Counted from the stretch's first letter, positions 1 through 5,513 are shown. The stretch: 5,513 nt of DNA from an uncultured Erythrobacter sp. (GCA_947258465.1 CAMYIQ010000013.1:1-5513), one strand, 5' to 3'. Program-made: numbers and translations. Notes: generated by a model from the sequence alone, not told the origin.

Positions 1-170
1 CATCCACTCGCGGACAGCCGGCCGAAATGCGTCTGCGCCGCCGCCTCGTCATCGAGGTGGAACGATTGCGGATCGTATTTGGAGGCAAACTCCATCACCT
101 CTTCGCGCGTGACCTGATATTGGCCGAAGGCGCGCTCCCGCCCGATCTCGATGTCTTCGTAGAACTGCAT
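1..170 (-). CDS. MaoC-like dehydratase (hot-dog enoyl-CoA hydratase), N-terminal part; runs off the left edge
   Basis: The first 56 codons are present, beginning MQFYEDIEIG and ending at the window edge in FGRLSASG. The segment DPQSFH (residues 33-38) supplies the Asp and His of the hydratase-2 D-x4-H catalytic motif. The following HLDDEAA and FGRLSASG stretches match the start of the central hot-dog helix in MaoC and PhaJ proteins. Family members hydrate trans-2-enoyl-CoA or related thioesters in the cytoplasm; the substrate cannot be told from this fragment. The ATG at 168-170 fits the usual family N-terminus. An in-frame TTG four codons upstream (180-182) is a weaker alternative. The gene begins 16 bp after the glutaredoxin-MauE stop and no good Shine-Dalgarno is visible. 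The start codon lies inside a perfect palindrome, described separately. The family call is firm; the physiological role is open. Confidence 0.88.
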   Translation of the reverse strand, partial: MQFYEDIEIGRERAFGQYQVTREEVMEFASKYDPQSFHLDDEAAAQTHFGRLSASG

Positions 171-184
171 TGCAAATTGCAATG
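168..184. repeat. Perfect 17-bp palindrome covering the MaoC start codon
   Basis: CATTGCAAATTGCAATG has 8-bp arms around a single central base. On the minus-strand RNA its last three bases are the AUG start of the MaoC gene, so a small hairpin would pair the start codon. As DNA it has the shape of a dimeric repressor site. The TTGCAA hexamer occurs twice within it. The function is inferred only. Confidence 0.6.
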
Positions 185-186
185 GA

Positions 187-924
187 TCACAACGTTGGGC
201 GAAGCAACATCCAAATTCCCATGCCCATCATCGCAAGGTTTTCGGTCAGCGAGATAAAACCCAGCGGCACGTTGGCGCTTCCACCCACGCAGGCGCATTT
301 GATTTCGCGCTTTTGCACATAGACGGCATAGAAAACGCTGACAGCCCCGACCGTGCCGATAAACAGGGCGATGGGGATCGACAGCCAGGGCAGCAATCGA
401 CCCGCCATAAGGACGGCTGCGGTGGCCTCGAGAAAGGGGTAGGCATAGGCATAGCGAACCCAGCGCTGCCCCAGCAGGTCGTAGCCGACGAACATGGTCG
501 AGAACTGTTCCACGTCCTGCAGCTTCAACATGGCCAACATGGCCATCGAAAACGCCACGAACCATTCGGCGGTGCGGATCGTCAGCGGGGTTTCGAACAC
601 GAACTGGCTGAGAGCGATGGCGAGGGCCGCGCCGACGGCGAAGACCGCGATTACGGGGCGATAGCTGGTCGCATCCGGATCGCGCGCGCGACCGAAATGT
701 TCGGCCAGATCGGTGTATCCTCCGATACGCTCGTCGGCGATGAAAGCCTGCGGCGTCGTCGAGACATCAAACCTTTGCTTGAACGCGTCGGTTTCTTCAC
801 GGGTGGAGAGGTGACGATCCTCGACCCGGTAACCTTCGCGTTCCAGCAGCCATTTGGCTTTGATCCCGTAGGGACAGACATGCTTGTCCATCACCATTCG
901 ATAGAGAGTGGCGGTCTTTTCCAT
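187..924 (-). CDS. Glutaredoxin-MauE/DoxX fusion, membrane thiol-redox protein
   Basis: This 245-residue protein joins two modules. Residues 4-80 form a glutaredoxin fold: active site C17-P-Y-G (the second Cys is Gly, so monothiol), a cis-Pro loop STTPQAF (55-61) and the glutathione-site segment IGGYTDL (67-73). Residues 90-242 carry four or five hydrophobic helices typical of MauE/DoxX-type redox membrane proteins, with a K-C-A-C-V-G-G motif at 209-215 before the last helix. MauE-type proteins are associated with disulfide handling; here the cytosolic glutaredoxin could pass electrons from glutathione to the C210/C212 pair in the membrane domain. That electron path is inference. The ATG at 922-924 keeps the whole glutaredoxin domain; only a weak GGCGG lies upstream. 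It follows the DUF1206 gene by 36 bp and precedes MaoC by 16 bp. The gap before it holds a CsoR/CstR-like dyad, suggesting control by copper, another metal or persulfide. No CsoR-family gene lies in the window. Confidence 0.85.
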   Translation of the reverse strand: MEKTATLYRMVMDKHVCPYGIKAKWLLEREGYRVEDRHLSTREETDAFKQRFDVSTTPQAFIADERIGGYTDLAEHFGRARDPDATSYRPVIAVFAVGAALAIALSQFVFETPLTIRTAEWFVAFSMAMLAMLKLQDVEQFSTMFVGYDLLGQRWVRYAYAYPFLEATAAVLMAGRLLPWLSIPIALFIGTVGAVSVFYAVYVQKREIKCACVGGSANVPLGFISLTENLAMMGMGIWMLLRPTL

Positions 925-930
925 GTCCGC

Positions 931-959
931 CAGATATACCCCCTAGGGGTATTAATCAA
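931..959 (-). promoter_or_regulatory. Candidate promoter of the glutaredoxin-MauE gene
   Basis: Read on the minus strand, TTGATT (959-954) and TATCTG (936-931) are separated by 17 bp. The predicted transcription start falls at or within a few bases of the ATG at 924, which would give a leaderless or nearly leaderless mRNA and would fit the poor Shine-Dalgarno. An alternative -10, TATATC (938-933), has a 15-bp spacer. The boxes are only moderate matches, so this is a suggestion. Confidence 0.4.
936..952. promoter_or_regulatory. CsoR/CstR-family-like operator dyad
   Basis: ATACCCC-CTA-GGGGTAT is a perfect dyad with 7-bp arms and a 3-bp centre. G/C tracts flanked by TA-rich ends are characteristic of operators bound by the CsoR/RcnR/CstR (DUF156) repressor family, which sense Cu(I), Ni/Co, formaldehyde or persulfide. 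The dyad almost exactly fills the spacer of the candidate promoter and ends 11 bp before the glutaredoxin-MauE start, as expected for a repressor blocking RNA polymerase. Which inducer applies cannot be read from the site. Confidence 0.6.
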
Positions 960-960
960 G

Positions 961-1758
961 TCACGCGCGGAATTGGGGGATCTTGCCGTCGGGGTCCATA
1001 TCCGGAATGATCCTGTAGCGCGACAGCACGAGGCTGAAGAGGCCGAATGCAAGCAGCCCGATGGCAACCAGCGTGAAGATCACGCCCTCTCCGGCCAGGC
1101 TGGCGACGGCATCGCCCAGCGTCTTGATCTGACCGGCCGAGCCCGACAGAAAGCCGGCCTTGAACAGCGACCAGCCGATGACGAGGAACACCACCGCTCT
1201 GGCTACATAGCCGATGCCCCCTATCGTCCGTGTTTGGGAAGGGGCCGCGCCGCTGATGCGGTTCATGAAGCTGCCCGTAAGCCCCTTCTTCGCCTGGAAT
1301 ACGGCAGTGATGAAAAAGGCAATTCCCAGCAGGCCCAGCAATGCGCCGCCGAATTCCATCGAAAGAACGCCCGAAGCCGCATCCTGTGCGCCGCTACCGC
1401 TGTCGCTGCCCGAGGTGGCGAACTTATACGCCGAATAGGCCAGCGCCAGGTGGCCGATGGCGCTGCCCGCGTGCCCGATACGATGAGCCCAGCCGGTAGT
1501 GTCGCTGCCGTGATTTTCGATGTCGAAGAAGGTCGAGGCAAATCGAAACAGGGCATAGGCGAACAATCCCAGGACCATCAGCCAGAGAATGGCGGTGCCG
1601 AGCGGAAACTCGTGGATCGCCTCGAAAATGCCGTTCGTGCCCTGGCTGATCTTGCCGGCGCTGGTGAGCGCGATGAGGCCGAGAACCGAATAGAGAATGG
1701 CGCGGCTGAAATAGCCGACCCGCACCAACGTACTGAACTTTTCCGATTTATCGACCAC
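961..1758 (-). CDS. DUF1206 six-helix integral membrane protein
   Basis: This 265-residue hydrophobic protein is built from three repeats of two helices each, the DUF1206 architecture. Each repeat opens with a related signature: VGYFSRAILYSVLG (14-27), IGHAGSAIGHLALAYSAYKF (94-113) and IGYVARAVVFLVIGWSLFK (182-200). A polar Ser/Gly/Asp-rich loop (115-130) separates helices 3 and 4, and the C-terminus is short and charged. The biochemical role of the family is unknown; inner-membrane location is inferred. The start is GTG at 1756-1758, supported by GGGGAG at 1765-1770 six bases upstream. The gene begins 63 bp after the phosphodiesterase stop. Its Shine-Dalgarno is the 3' arm of a strong hairpin, so translation may be conditional. 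Confidence 0.88.
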   Translation of the reverse strand: MVDKSEKFSTLVRVGYFSRAILYSVLGLIALTSAGKISQGTNGIFEAIHEFPLGTAILWLMVLGLFAYALFRFASTFFDIENHGSDTTGWAHRIGHAGSAIGHLALAYSAYKFATSGSDSGSGAQDAASGVLSMEFGGALLGLLGIAFFITAVFQAKKGLTGSFMNRISGAAPSQTRTIGGIGYVARAVVFLVIGWSLFKAGFLSGSAGQIKTLGDAVASLAGEGVIFTLVAIGLLAFGLFSLVLSRYRIIPDMDPDGKIPQFRA

Positions 1759-1764
1759 GATCGT

Positions 1765-1796
1765 CTCCCCGTTGAACCTAGAGTGGCAACGGGGAG
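1765..1796 (-). promoter_or_regulatory. Hairpin masking the Shine-Dalgarno of the DUF1206 gene
   Basis: CTCCCCGTTG (1765-1774) and CAACGGGGAG (1787-1796) are perfect 10-bp inverted arms with a 12-nt loop. In the minus-strand transcript the 3' arm ends with GGGGAG, the Shine-Dalgarno of the downstream GTG-started gene, six bases before the start. No U-tract follows, so it does not look like an intrinsic terminator for the phosphodiesterase gene ending at 1822. A translation-limiting or transcript-stabilising hairpin is the better reading. Confidence 0.6.
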
Positions 1797-1821
1797 GGCA
1801 CGTGCTCGTTCCGGTCGGCCC

Positions 1822-3090
1822 TTAATTTTGCGGCGCAAGCGCCGGTACGGTATCGGCCAGCTTGCCGTCCGCGCGGCTCGCTTGGGGAAGGCCGACCAGA
1901 TGGCGCAGCAGCGGCGCGACCGCGGTGTTCTGGAACGGCGCCAGTGTCGCCCCGCTGCGGAAAGCCGGGCCGTGTCCAATGAACAGCGCAGCCATTTCCG
2001 GCGAGAACGGATCATAGCCATGATTGCCGCCGCTCCAGGTGGTGGCGGAAGCAGTGGCGGAAATTGTCCAGCCGGTTTCCGGCAGGCAGAAATAGGGCGG
2101 GATGCGATCATGCGTGCCATATTGATAGCGCGCCGGGATCTCGCCCTTGCGCCAGCATTCCATCCGTTCGTGCTTGCGCAGAAGCGCGGCTTCGAGCGCT
2201 GCGCTATTGCCCTCGGTCGGCGCGAAGGTTGCGTAGGCGCCGCCTTCGACCAGGCGATAGAGCGACGGATCGACGATATCGGCCAGCACGATCATCTTGT
2301 CCGAGCCCGTCGCCGCCATGCCGTGGTCGGAAACGATTACCAGATTGGCAGGTTGGCCGAGCGTTTCGAGACCGGCGACGAGATTGGCGATATGGCCGTC
2401 GATATCGCGCAAGGCGGTGTCGATCTGTTCGCTCTCAGGCCCTCCGCCATGGCCAGCACTGTCCACGGTATCGAAATAGAGGGTAACGAATTCCGGCCGG
2501 ATATCGGCGGGGCGCCGCAACCAGTCGAGTACCGAATTGACCCTTTGGGTATTCGATACCTGCATGCTGAAGGCCTGCCAGTCGCTCGCCATGATGCCAT
2601 CGGTCACCGGCCCGTAACGCAAGGCAGTGCCGCCCCAGGGAACCGCCGAGCCGGGCCAGAACATCGCCGCACTGCGAATGCCCGCTTCTTCCGCCTCGAC
2701 CCAGACGGGCTTCGCTTCGCTCCACCAATAGGGATCGACCGTAGCCATGGTGAAGGGCTCTTCCGGCCTACCGGAATCTTCCATCCGGTTGGCGGTAATG
2801 CCGTGATGGTCGGGCACCAGCCCGGTCACCAGCGTCCAGTGGTTGGGGAAGGTCTTGGTCGGGAAGGACGGGCGCATCGCGGCGCTCGCCCCTTCCGCTG
2901 CGAGCCGGGAAAGGGTGGGGGTCAATCCGCGATCGAGATAGTCGGGATGGAACCCGTCGATCGATACGAGAATGGTAACGGGATCGCGCTGCTCGACCGG
3001 GGCGCTGACGATCGGCGGCTCGGCATAAGTGGCGCACCCGCCGAGAACGCTGGCAAGGCCAAGGGCGAGAGCAGCGGCGATCCGGTTCAT
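1822..3090 (-). CDS. Lipoprotein nucleotide pyrophosphatase/phosphodiesterase (NPP-type, alkaline phosphatase superfamily)
   Basis: A 422-residue protein of the usual length for bacterial type I phosphodiesterase/nucleotide pyrophosphatase enzymes, which hydrolyse nucleotide or related phosphodiesters with two Zn ions. The N-terminus is a lipoprotein signal, with lipobox L16-G-G-C19 followed by Ala, predicting export and probably outer-membrane anchoring. The full metal and nucleophile set is visible: D45 in VSIDGFHPDYL, nucleophile T80 in PTKTFPNH, D210 and H214 in DTVDSAGHG, D255-H256 in SDHGM, and H357 in GGNHGYDP. It is therefore likely active; the substrate is unknown. Two cysteines (312, 335) could form a periplasmic disulfide. 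The ATG at 3088-3090 has GAGGA (3098-3102) seven bases upstream, overlapping the ychF stop, so the gene is probably translated by coupling to ychF. The two proteins act in different compartments, so this suggests co-expression and not a complex. Confidence 0.92.
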   Translation of the reverse strand: MNRIAAALALGLASVLGGCATYAEPPIVSAPVEQRDPVTILVSIDGFHPDYLDRGLTPTLSRLAAEGASAAMRPSFPTKTFPNHWTLVTGLVPDHHGITANRMEDSGRPEEPFTMATVDPYWWSEAKPVWVEAEEAGIRSAAMFWPGSAVPWGGTALRYGPVTDGIMASDWQAFSMQVSNTQRVNSVLDWLRRPADIRPEFVTLYFDTVDSAGHGGGPESEQIDTALRDIDGHIANLVAGLETLGQPANLVIVSDHGMAATGSDKMIVLADIVDPSLYRLVEGGAYATFAPTEGNSAALEAALLRKHERMECWRKGEIPARYQYGTHDRIPPYFCLPETGWTISATASATTWSGGNHGYDPFSPEMAALFIGHGPAFRSGATLAPFQNTAVAPLLRHLVGLPQASRADGKLADTVPALAPQN

Positions 3091-3097
3091 GGGCTTG

Positions 3098-3103
3098 TCC
3101 TCA
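3098..3103 (-). promoter_or_regulatory. Shine-Dalgarno of the phosphodiesterase gene overlapping the ychF stop codon
   Basis: On the minus strand TGAGGA contains both the ychF stop (TGA, 3101-3103) and a GAGGA Shine-Dalgarno seven bases before the next ATG. Ribosomes ending on ychF would be placed directly at the next start, so coupled translation is likely. Confidence 0.7.
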
Positions 3104-4201
3104 GACGTTGAATTTGAACAGCATCACATCGCCATCCTGGACGAGGTAATCCTTGCCCTCCTGCCGGAGCTTGCCCGCTTCGCGAGCGCCGCTTTCACCG
3201 CCGAGAGCGACATAGTCATCGAACCCAATTGTTTCAGCCCGAATAAAGCCGCGCTCGAAATCGGTGTGAATTTCGCCAGCGGCCTGCGGAGCCTTGGCGC
3301 CGACGGGGAAGGTCCATGCACGAGCTTCCTTGGGACCGGCGGTGAAGAAGGTCTGCAGGCCGAGCAGCTTGTAGCCCGCCCGGATCACACGGCTCAGGCC
3401 GCTTTCGTCGAGCCCCAGTTCGGCGAGGAATTCCCCTCGGTCCTCGGCCGGCATGGCGACCAGTTCGGCCTCGATCGCAGCAGATACCACGACCGCTTCG
3501 GCCCCTTCCGCCGCGGCCTTGGCGAAAACCTGTTCGGACAGCGCATTGCCGGTAGCCGCGTCTTCCTCGGCGACATTGCAGACATAGAGCACGGGTTTGG
3601 CGGTAAGCAGTTGCGCCTGGCGGAACACGCGGGCCTCTTCCTCGTCCTTGGGTTCGGTGAGGCGGGCGGGCTTGCCGTCCTTGAGCAGGTCCAGCGCCTG
3701 CCCGAGAACGGATGCCATCAGCTTGGCTTCCTTGTCGCCGCCGGTTGCGCGCTTGGCTGCGGCGGGGACGCGTTTTTCGAGGCTTTCCAGATCGGCGAGC
3801 AGCAATTCGGTTTCGACCACTTCGGCATCGGCCAGCGGATCGACCTTGTTGGACACGTGCTGGATATCGTCATCCTCGAAGCAGCGCAGCACGTGGACGA
3901 TCGCATCGACCTCGCGGATATTGCCGAGGAACTGGTTGCCGAGGCCTTCGCCCTGGCTCGCGCCCTTCACCAGACCGGCAATATCGACGAAGGCAAGCTG
4001 CGTCGGGATTATCTTGGCCGAACCGGCAATGGCGGCGATCTTGTCGAGCCGCTCGTCGGGGACGGCAACCTGGCCGACATTCGGCTCGATCGTGCAGAAG
4101 GGGTAGTTCGCGGCCTGCGCGGCCTGCGTTTCGGTCAATGCATTGAAAAGGGTGGACTTGCCGACATTCGGCAGGCCGACGATCCCGCAACGGAAACCCA
4201 T
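3101..4201 (-). CDS. ychF: YchF/OLA1-type redox-regulated ATPase
   Basis: A full-length 366-residue member of the Obg-related YchF family: cytoplasmic, ribosome-associated P-loop NTPases that prefer ATP and are linked to stress responses and translation. Visible motifs in order are the P-loop GLPNVGKST (9-17), the FCTIEPN segment (35-41), G3 DIAG (73-76) followed by LVKGASQGEGLGN, and N209-V-A-E212 in place of the NKxD guanine-specificity motif, which explains ATP preference. The coiled-coil region lies around 125-200. The C-terminal TGS domain follows, including TFFTAGPKEARAW and EIHTDFERGFIRAET. Cysteines at 5 and 36 match positions conserved in the Escherichia coli protein, and H115 lies in the region of its catalytic His. 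The ATG at 4199-4201 has GGAG (4208-4211) six bases upstream. It follows the dehydrogenase stop by 64 bp and is coupled to the next gene. Confidence 0.97.
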   Translation of the reverse strand: MGFRCGIVGLPNVGKSTLFNALTETQAAQAANYPFCTIEPNVGQVAVPDERLDKIAAIAGSAKIIPTQLAFVDIAGLVKGASQGEGLGNQFLGNIREVDAIVHVLRCFEDDDIQHVSNKVDPLADAEVVETELLLADLESLEKRVPAAAKRATGGDKEAKLMASVLGQALDLLKDGKPARLTEPKDEEEARVFRQAQLLTAKPVLYVCNVAEEDAATGNALSEQVFAKAAAEGAEAVVVSAAIEAELVAMPAEDRGEFLAELGLDESGLSRVIRAGYKLLGLQTFFTAGPKEARAWTFPVGAKAPQAAGEIHTDFERGFIRAETIGFDDYVALGGESGAREAGKLRQEGKDYLVQDGDVMLFKFNV

Positions 4202-4265
4202 CAGAAACTCCGGAAAAACTGTGTGGCGCGCGCCTTAGCCGCGCGTTGCACGAAATGCCAGAGGA
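4202..4265. other. Intergenic spacer between the dehydrogenase gene and ychF
   Basis: This 64-bp stretch holds the ychF Shine-Dalgarno, a GC palindrome GGCGCGCGCC (4225-4234), and a possible stem between 4229-4233 and 4241-4245. A run of five T on the minus strand (4214-4218) lies about 10 bases beyond the stem. It could be a weak terminator after the dehydrogenase gene, but the T-run is short and displaced. No convincing promoter for ychF is seen. Confidence 0.3.
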
Positions 4266-5261
4266 TCAGACGTTGTGCACCGCCTTGATCATCGGCCCGA
4301 AGGGCGATTCCCCCAGCCAGCCGACTTGTACCTTGGCGCTAACCTCGTTGATCGGTATTTGCGGCTTCGGTCCGGGATGCACCGGTTTGCGCAGCGGGCG
4401 TGTACCGGGCGGCATGGCAATGATCGCGGCGATGGCATTGGGCACATCCATCGGATCGGTCGATCCGCCGCCGCCTGCGCGCCCGCGCAATTGCTCGATC
4501 ATTGCCGGATACCCTGCAAGGTGCGTTTCGTCGGCGCGGTCGAGCAGGGCAGTCGTCAGGCGATTGGCATTCTCCCAGATCTTGGTCGGATAGCCGCCCG
4601 GCTCGATGATCGTCACGTCGATGCCATGCGGCACCAGCTCGTAGGCCATCTGCTCGCTCATCGCCTCGAGTGCGAATTTGGTGGCCGAGTATTGGCCATA
4701 TCCCGGCACGATGACGCGCCCGAGCTGCGAGGTCACATTGACGATTTGCCCGGCTTTGCGTGCCCGCATTGCGGGAAGGGCGGCCCGGGCGAGCCGGTGC
4801 GGGCCGTAGACATTCGTATCGAACAGAAGCTGCGTGGCCTGCATGTCCTGGATCTCGATCGGTCCGGCGGTCGAGATACCGGCATTGTTTATCAGGACAT
4901 CGAGCGCGCCGCCCGCGATCCGTTCGGCTTCGGCAATGCCAGCCGCAACTTGCGCATCGTCGGTGACATCGATCTCGACCACATGGAGATCGAGCTTTTC
5001 GGCATCGGCCAGGGCCTGCAATTCATCGGCCTCGGGGCGAGGCAGGTTGCGCATGGTGGCAAAAACCCTGGCGCCCTTGCGCGCGAAATCTTCCGCCATC
5101 AACCGCCCGAAACCGGACGAGCATCCAGTAATCAAGATCGCCTTGCCCGTCAGCTTCGGCGCAGTGTCGAGCCGGTCGGTCTGGGCCAGCGACGCGGTTG
5201 CGGCCAGGGCGCCGGTGGCGGCGGCTCCTGCAAGCAGGGTGCGGCGGGTGAGATCGGGCAT
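4266..5261 (-). CDS. Short-chain dehydrogenase/reductase with Tat signal peptide
   Basis: This 331-residue protein is a classical SDR oxidoreductase behind an export signal. The N-terminus is twin-arginine type: T-R6-R7-T-L-L, an Ala-rich hydrophobic stretch to about residue 23, and a likely cleavage after S-L-A26. The Rossmann cofactor motif TGCSSGFG spans 45-52, and R71 in ATMRN at the end of the second strand suggests NADP(H). Further motifs are D98-V, NNAG (125-128), N150, catalytic S178 in VTSQLG, and Y191-SAT-K195. The substrate-binding tail (about 205-331) is extended. Substrate unknown. The ATG at 5259-5261 is chosen over an in-frame ATG at 5340-5342 because AGAGGAG (5269-5275) lies seven bases upstream and it places the Arg pair correctly; the longer start adds 27 unconserved-looking, Arg-rich residues. 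A Tat route would let the enzyme fold with its nucleotide before export. The signal could instead act as a membrane anchor. Confidence 0.9.
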   Translation of the reverse strand: MPDLTRRTLLAGAAATGALAATASLAQTDRLDTAPKLTGKAILITGCSSGFGRLMAEDFARKGARVFATMRNLPRPEADELQALADAEKLDLHVVEIDVTDDAQVAAGIAEAERIAGGALDVLINNAGISTAGPIEIQDMQATQLLFDTNVYGPHRLARAALPAMRARKAGQIVNVTSQLGRVIVPGYGQYSATKFALEAMSEQMAYELVPHGIDVTIIEPGGYPTKIWENANRLTTALLDRADETHLAGYPAMIEQLRGRAGGGGSTDPMDVPNAIAAIIAMPPGTRPLRKPVHPGPKPQIPINEVSAKVQVGWLGESPFGPMIKAVHNV

Positions 5262-5347
5262 CGTTCGTCTCCTCTCGGGCGCATCATGGCCCGGGGCGGA
5301 GGAAATGGCCAGTGGTCTGGGCTTGGTGCGTCTTTCGGACATTGTGC

Positions 5348-5366
5348 CCGAACAGGACGTGTTCGG
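5348..5366. promoter_or_regulatory. 19-bp dyad upstream of the dehydrogenase gene
   Basis: CCGAACA and TGTTCGG are perfect 7-bp arms around a 5-bp centre (GGACG), ending 86 bp before the chosen start at 5261. The size and symmetry fit a dimeric repressor site of TetR or similar type. The core GAAC-N7-GTTC is inverted, unlike the direct GTTC-N7-GTTC LexA box of alphaproteobacteria. No regulator gene is in view. Confidence 0.4.
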
Positions 5367-5513
5367 CGTTGCGGACGAATCGCCAGCCGGGGGCTAGGAT
5401 AATCGGCGGTATGGATGGTTTTCGTCGAACGGGAGGCCGGGCGAGCTCACCCGTTCCGGGATTGCCGCACGCAGCCCGTGGATGCGGCCTGCACCGCGAC
5501 CGGAATCGCGGGC
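5367..5513. other. Right-edge region without a confident gene
   Basis: Two mirror-image readings share the same GC-rich wobble positions. On the minus strand, a 21-codon tail entering from the edge and stopping at 5447 ends in CVRQSRNG. On the plus strand, a frame opening at ATG 5415 starts MVFVEREAG and runs off the edge. Neither matches a family I recognise, and the plus start has no good Shine-Dalgarno. The minus-strand tail uses slightly more typical codons. The stretch 5367-5446 appears non-coding and may carry part of the dehydrogenase promoter region. Confidence 0.3.

Noticed and set aside
1765..1796. Intrinsic terminator after the phosphodiesterase gene.
   Set aside because: The stem is strong, but no U-tract follows on the minus strand and the stem contains the next gene's Shine-Dalgarno. 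No plus-strand gene ends here either.
313..3111. A 932-codon open frame on the plus strand running antisense across the glutaredoxin-MauE, DUF1206 and phosphodiesterase genes.
   Set aside because: All three minus-strand genes are in the same frame (gaps of 36 and 63 bp are multiples of three), and the first base of each antisense codon lies opposite their wobble base. Stops in the antisense frame would need A-ending codons in the real genes, which are rare here. The translation is Arg/Gly/Asp/His-rich and resembles no family, while the opposite strand has clear motifs.
4243..4262. A sigma-54-like promoter (TGGCA ... TGCA on the minus strand) before ychF.
   Set aside because: The GG and GC elements are eight bases apart, not the required ten, and ychF is not a typical sigma-54 target.
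5262..5342. Longer SDR start at the ATG of 5340-5342, adding 27 residues.
   Set aside because: The added segment is Arg/Pro-rich, would bury the twin-arginine signal internally, and lacks a good Shine-Dalgarno; the ATG at 5259-5261 has a strong one at ideal spacing.
5350..5364. LexA/SOS box upstream of the SDR gene.
   Set aside because: GAAC-N7-GTTC has inverted half-sites. The alphaproteobacterial box is the direct repeat GTTC-N7-GTTC, and the Gram-positive type has a four-base spacer.
3029..5402. Two further long plus-strand open frames (3029-4288, 419 codons; 4275-5402, 375 codons).
   Set aside because: They are antisense to ychF and the SDR gene, both of which have complete family motifs and Shine-Dalgarno sites. 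The frames are explained by GC-rich codon bias.
5464..5488. Inverted arms GCCGCA and TGCGGC near the right edge.
   Set aside because: Six-base GC arms with a 13-base loop are expected by chance in sequence this GC-rich, and no terminator tract is attached.

Overview
The window looks like an ordinary chromosomal segment of a GC-rich alphaproteobacterium. Gene content, codon bias and protein flavour would fit the Sphingomonadales (for example Erythrobacteraceae), but this is an impression from the sequence and not a database result. All six recognisable genes lie on the minus strand, so transcription runs from high to low coordinates. No RNA gene, CRISPR array, insertion sequence or phage gene is visible.

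In transcription order the genes are: (1) 5261-4266, a short-chain dehydrogenase/reductase with a twin-arginine signal; (2) 4201-3101, the YchF/OLA1-type ATPase; (3) 3090-1822, a lipoprotein phosphodiesterase/nucleotide pyrophosphatase of the alkaline phosphatase superfamily; (4) 1758-961, a six-helix DUF1206 membrane protein starting at GTG; (5) 924-187, a glutaredoxin fused to a MauE/DoxX-type membrane redox domain; (6) 170 to the left edge, the N-terminal part of a MaoC-type enoyl-CoA hydratase. Gaps are short (64, 10, 63, 36 and 16 bp), so the genes could form one transcript or a few overlapping ones. Coupling is clearest between ychF and the phosphodiesterase, whose Shine-Dalgarno overlaps the ychF stop codon.

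The most informative non-coding signals are three intergenic dyads. A CsoR/CstR-like dyad (936-952) sits between plausible -35 and -10 boxes immediately before the glutaredoxin-MauE gene. A 10-bp perfect stem (1765-1796) covers the Shine-Dalgarno of the DUF1206 gene. A perfect 17-bp palindrome (168-184) includes the start codon of the MaoC gene. The right 252 bp hold no confident gene, only a 19-bp dyad that may be an operator for the dehydrogenase gene.

No shared pathway is obvious across the six genes. The strongest candidate for something under-described is the glutaredoxin-MauE fusion with its own metal- or persulfide-type operator. The rest is familiar housekeeping and envelope functions.
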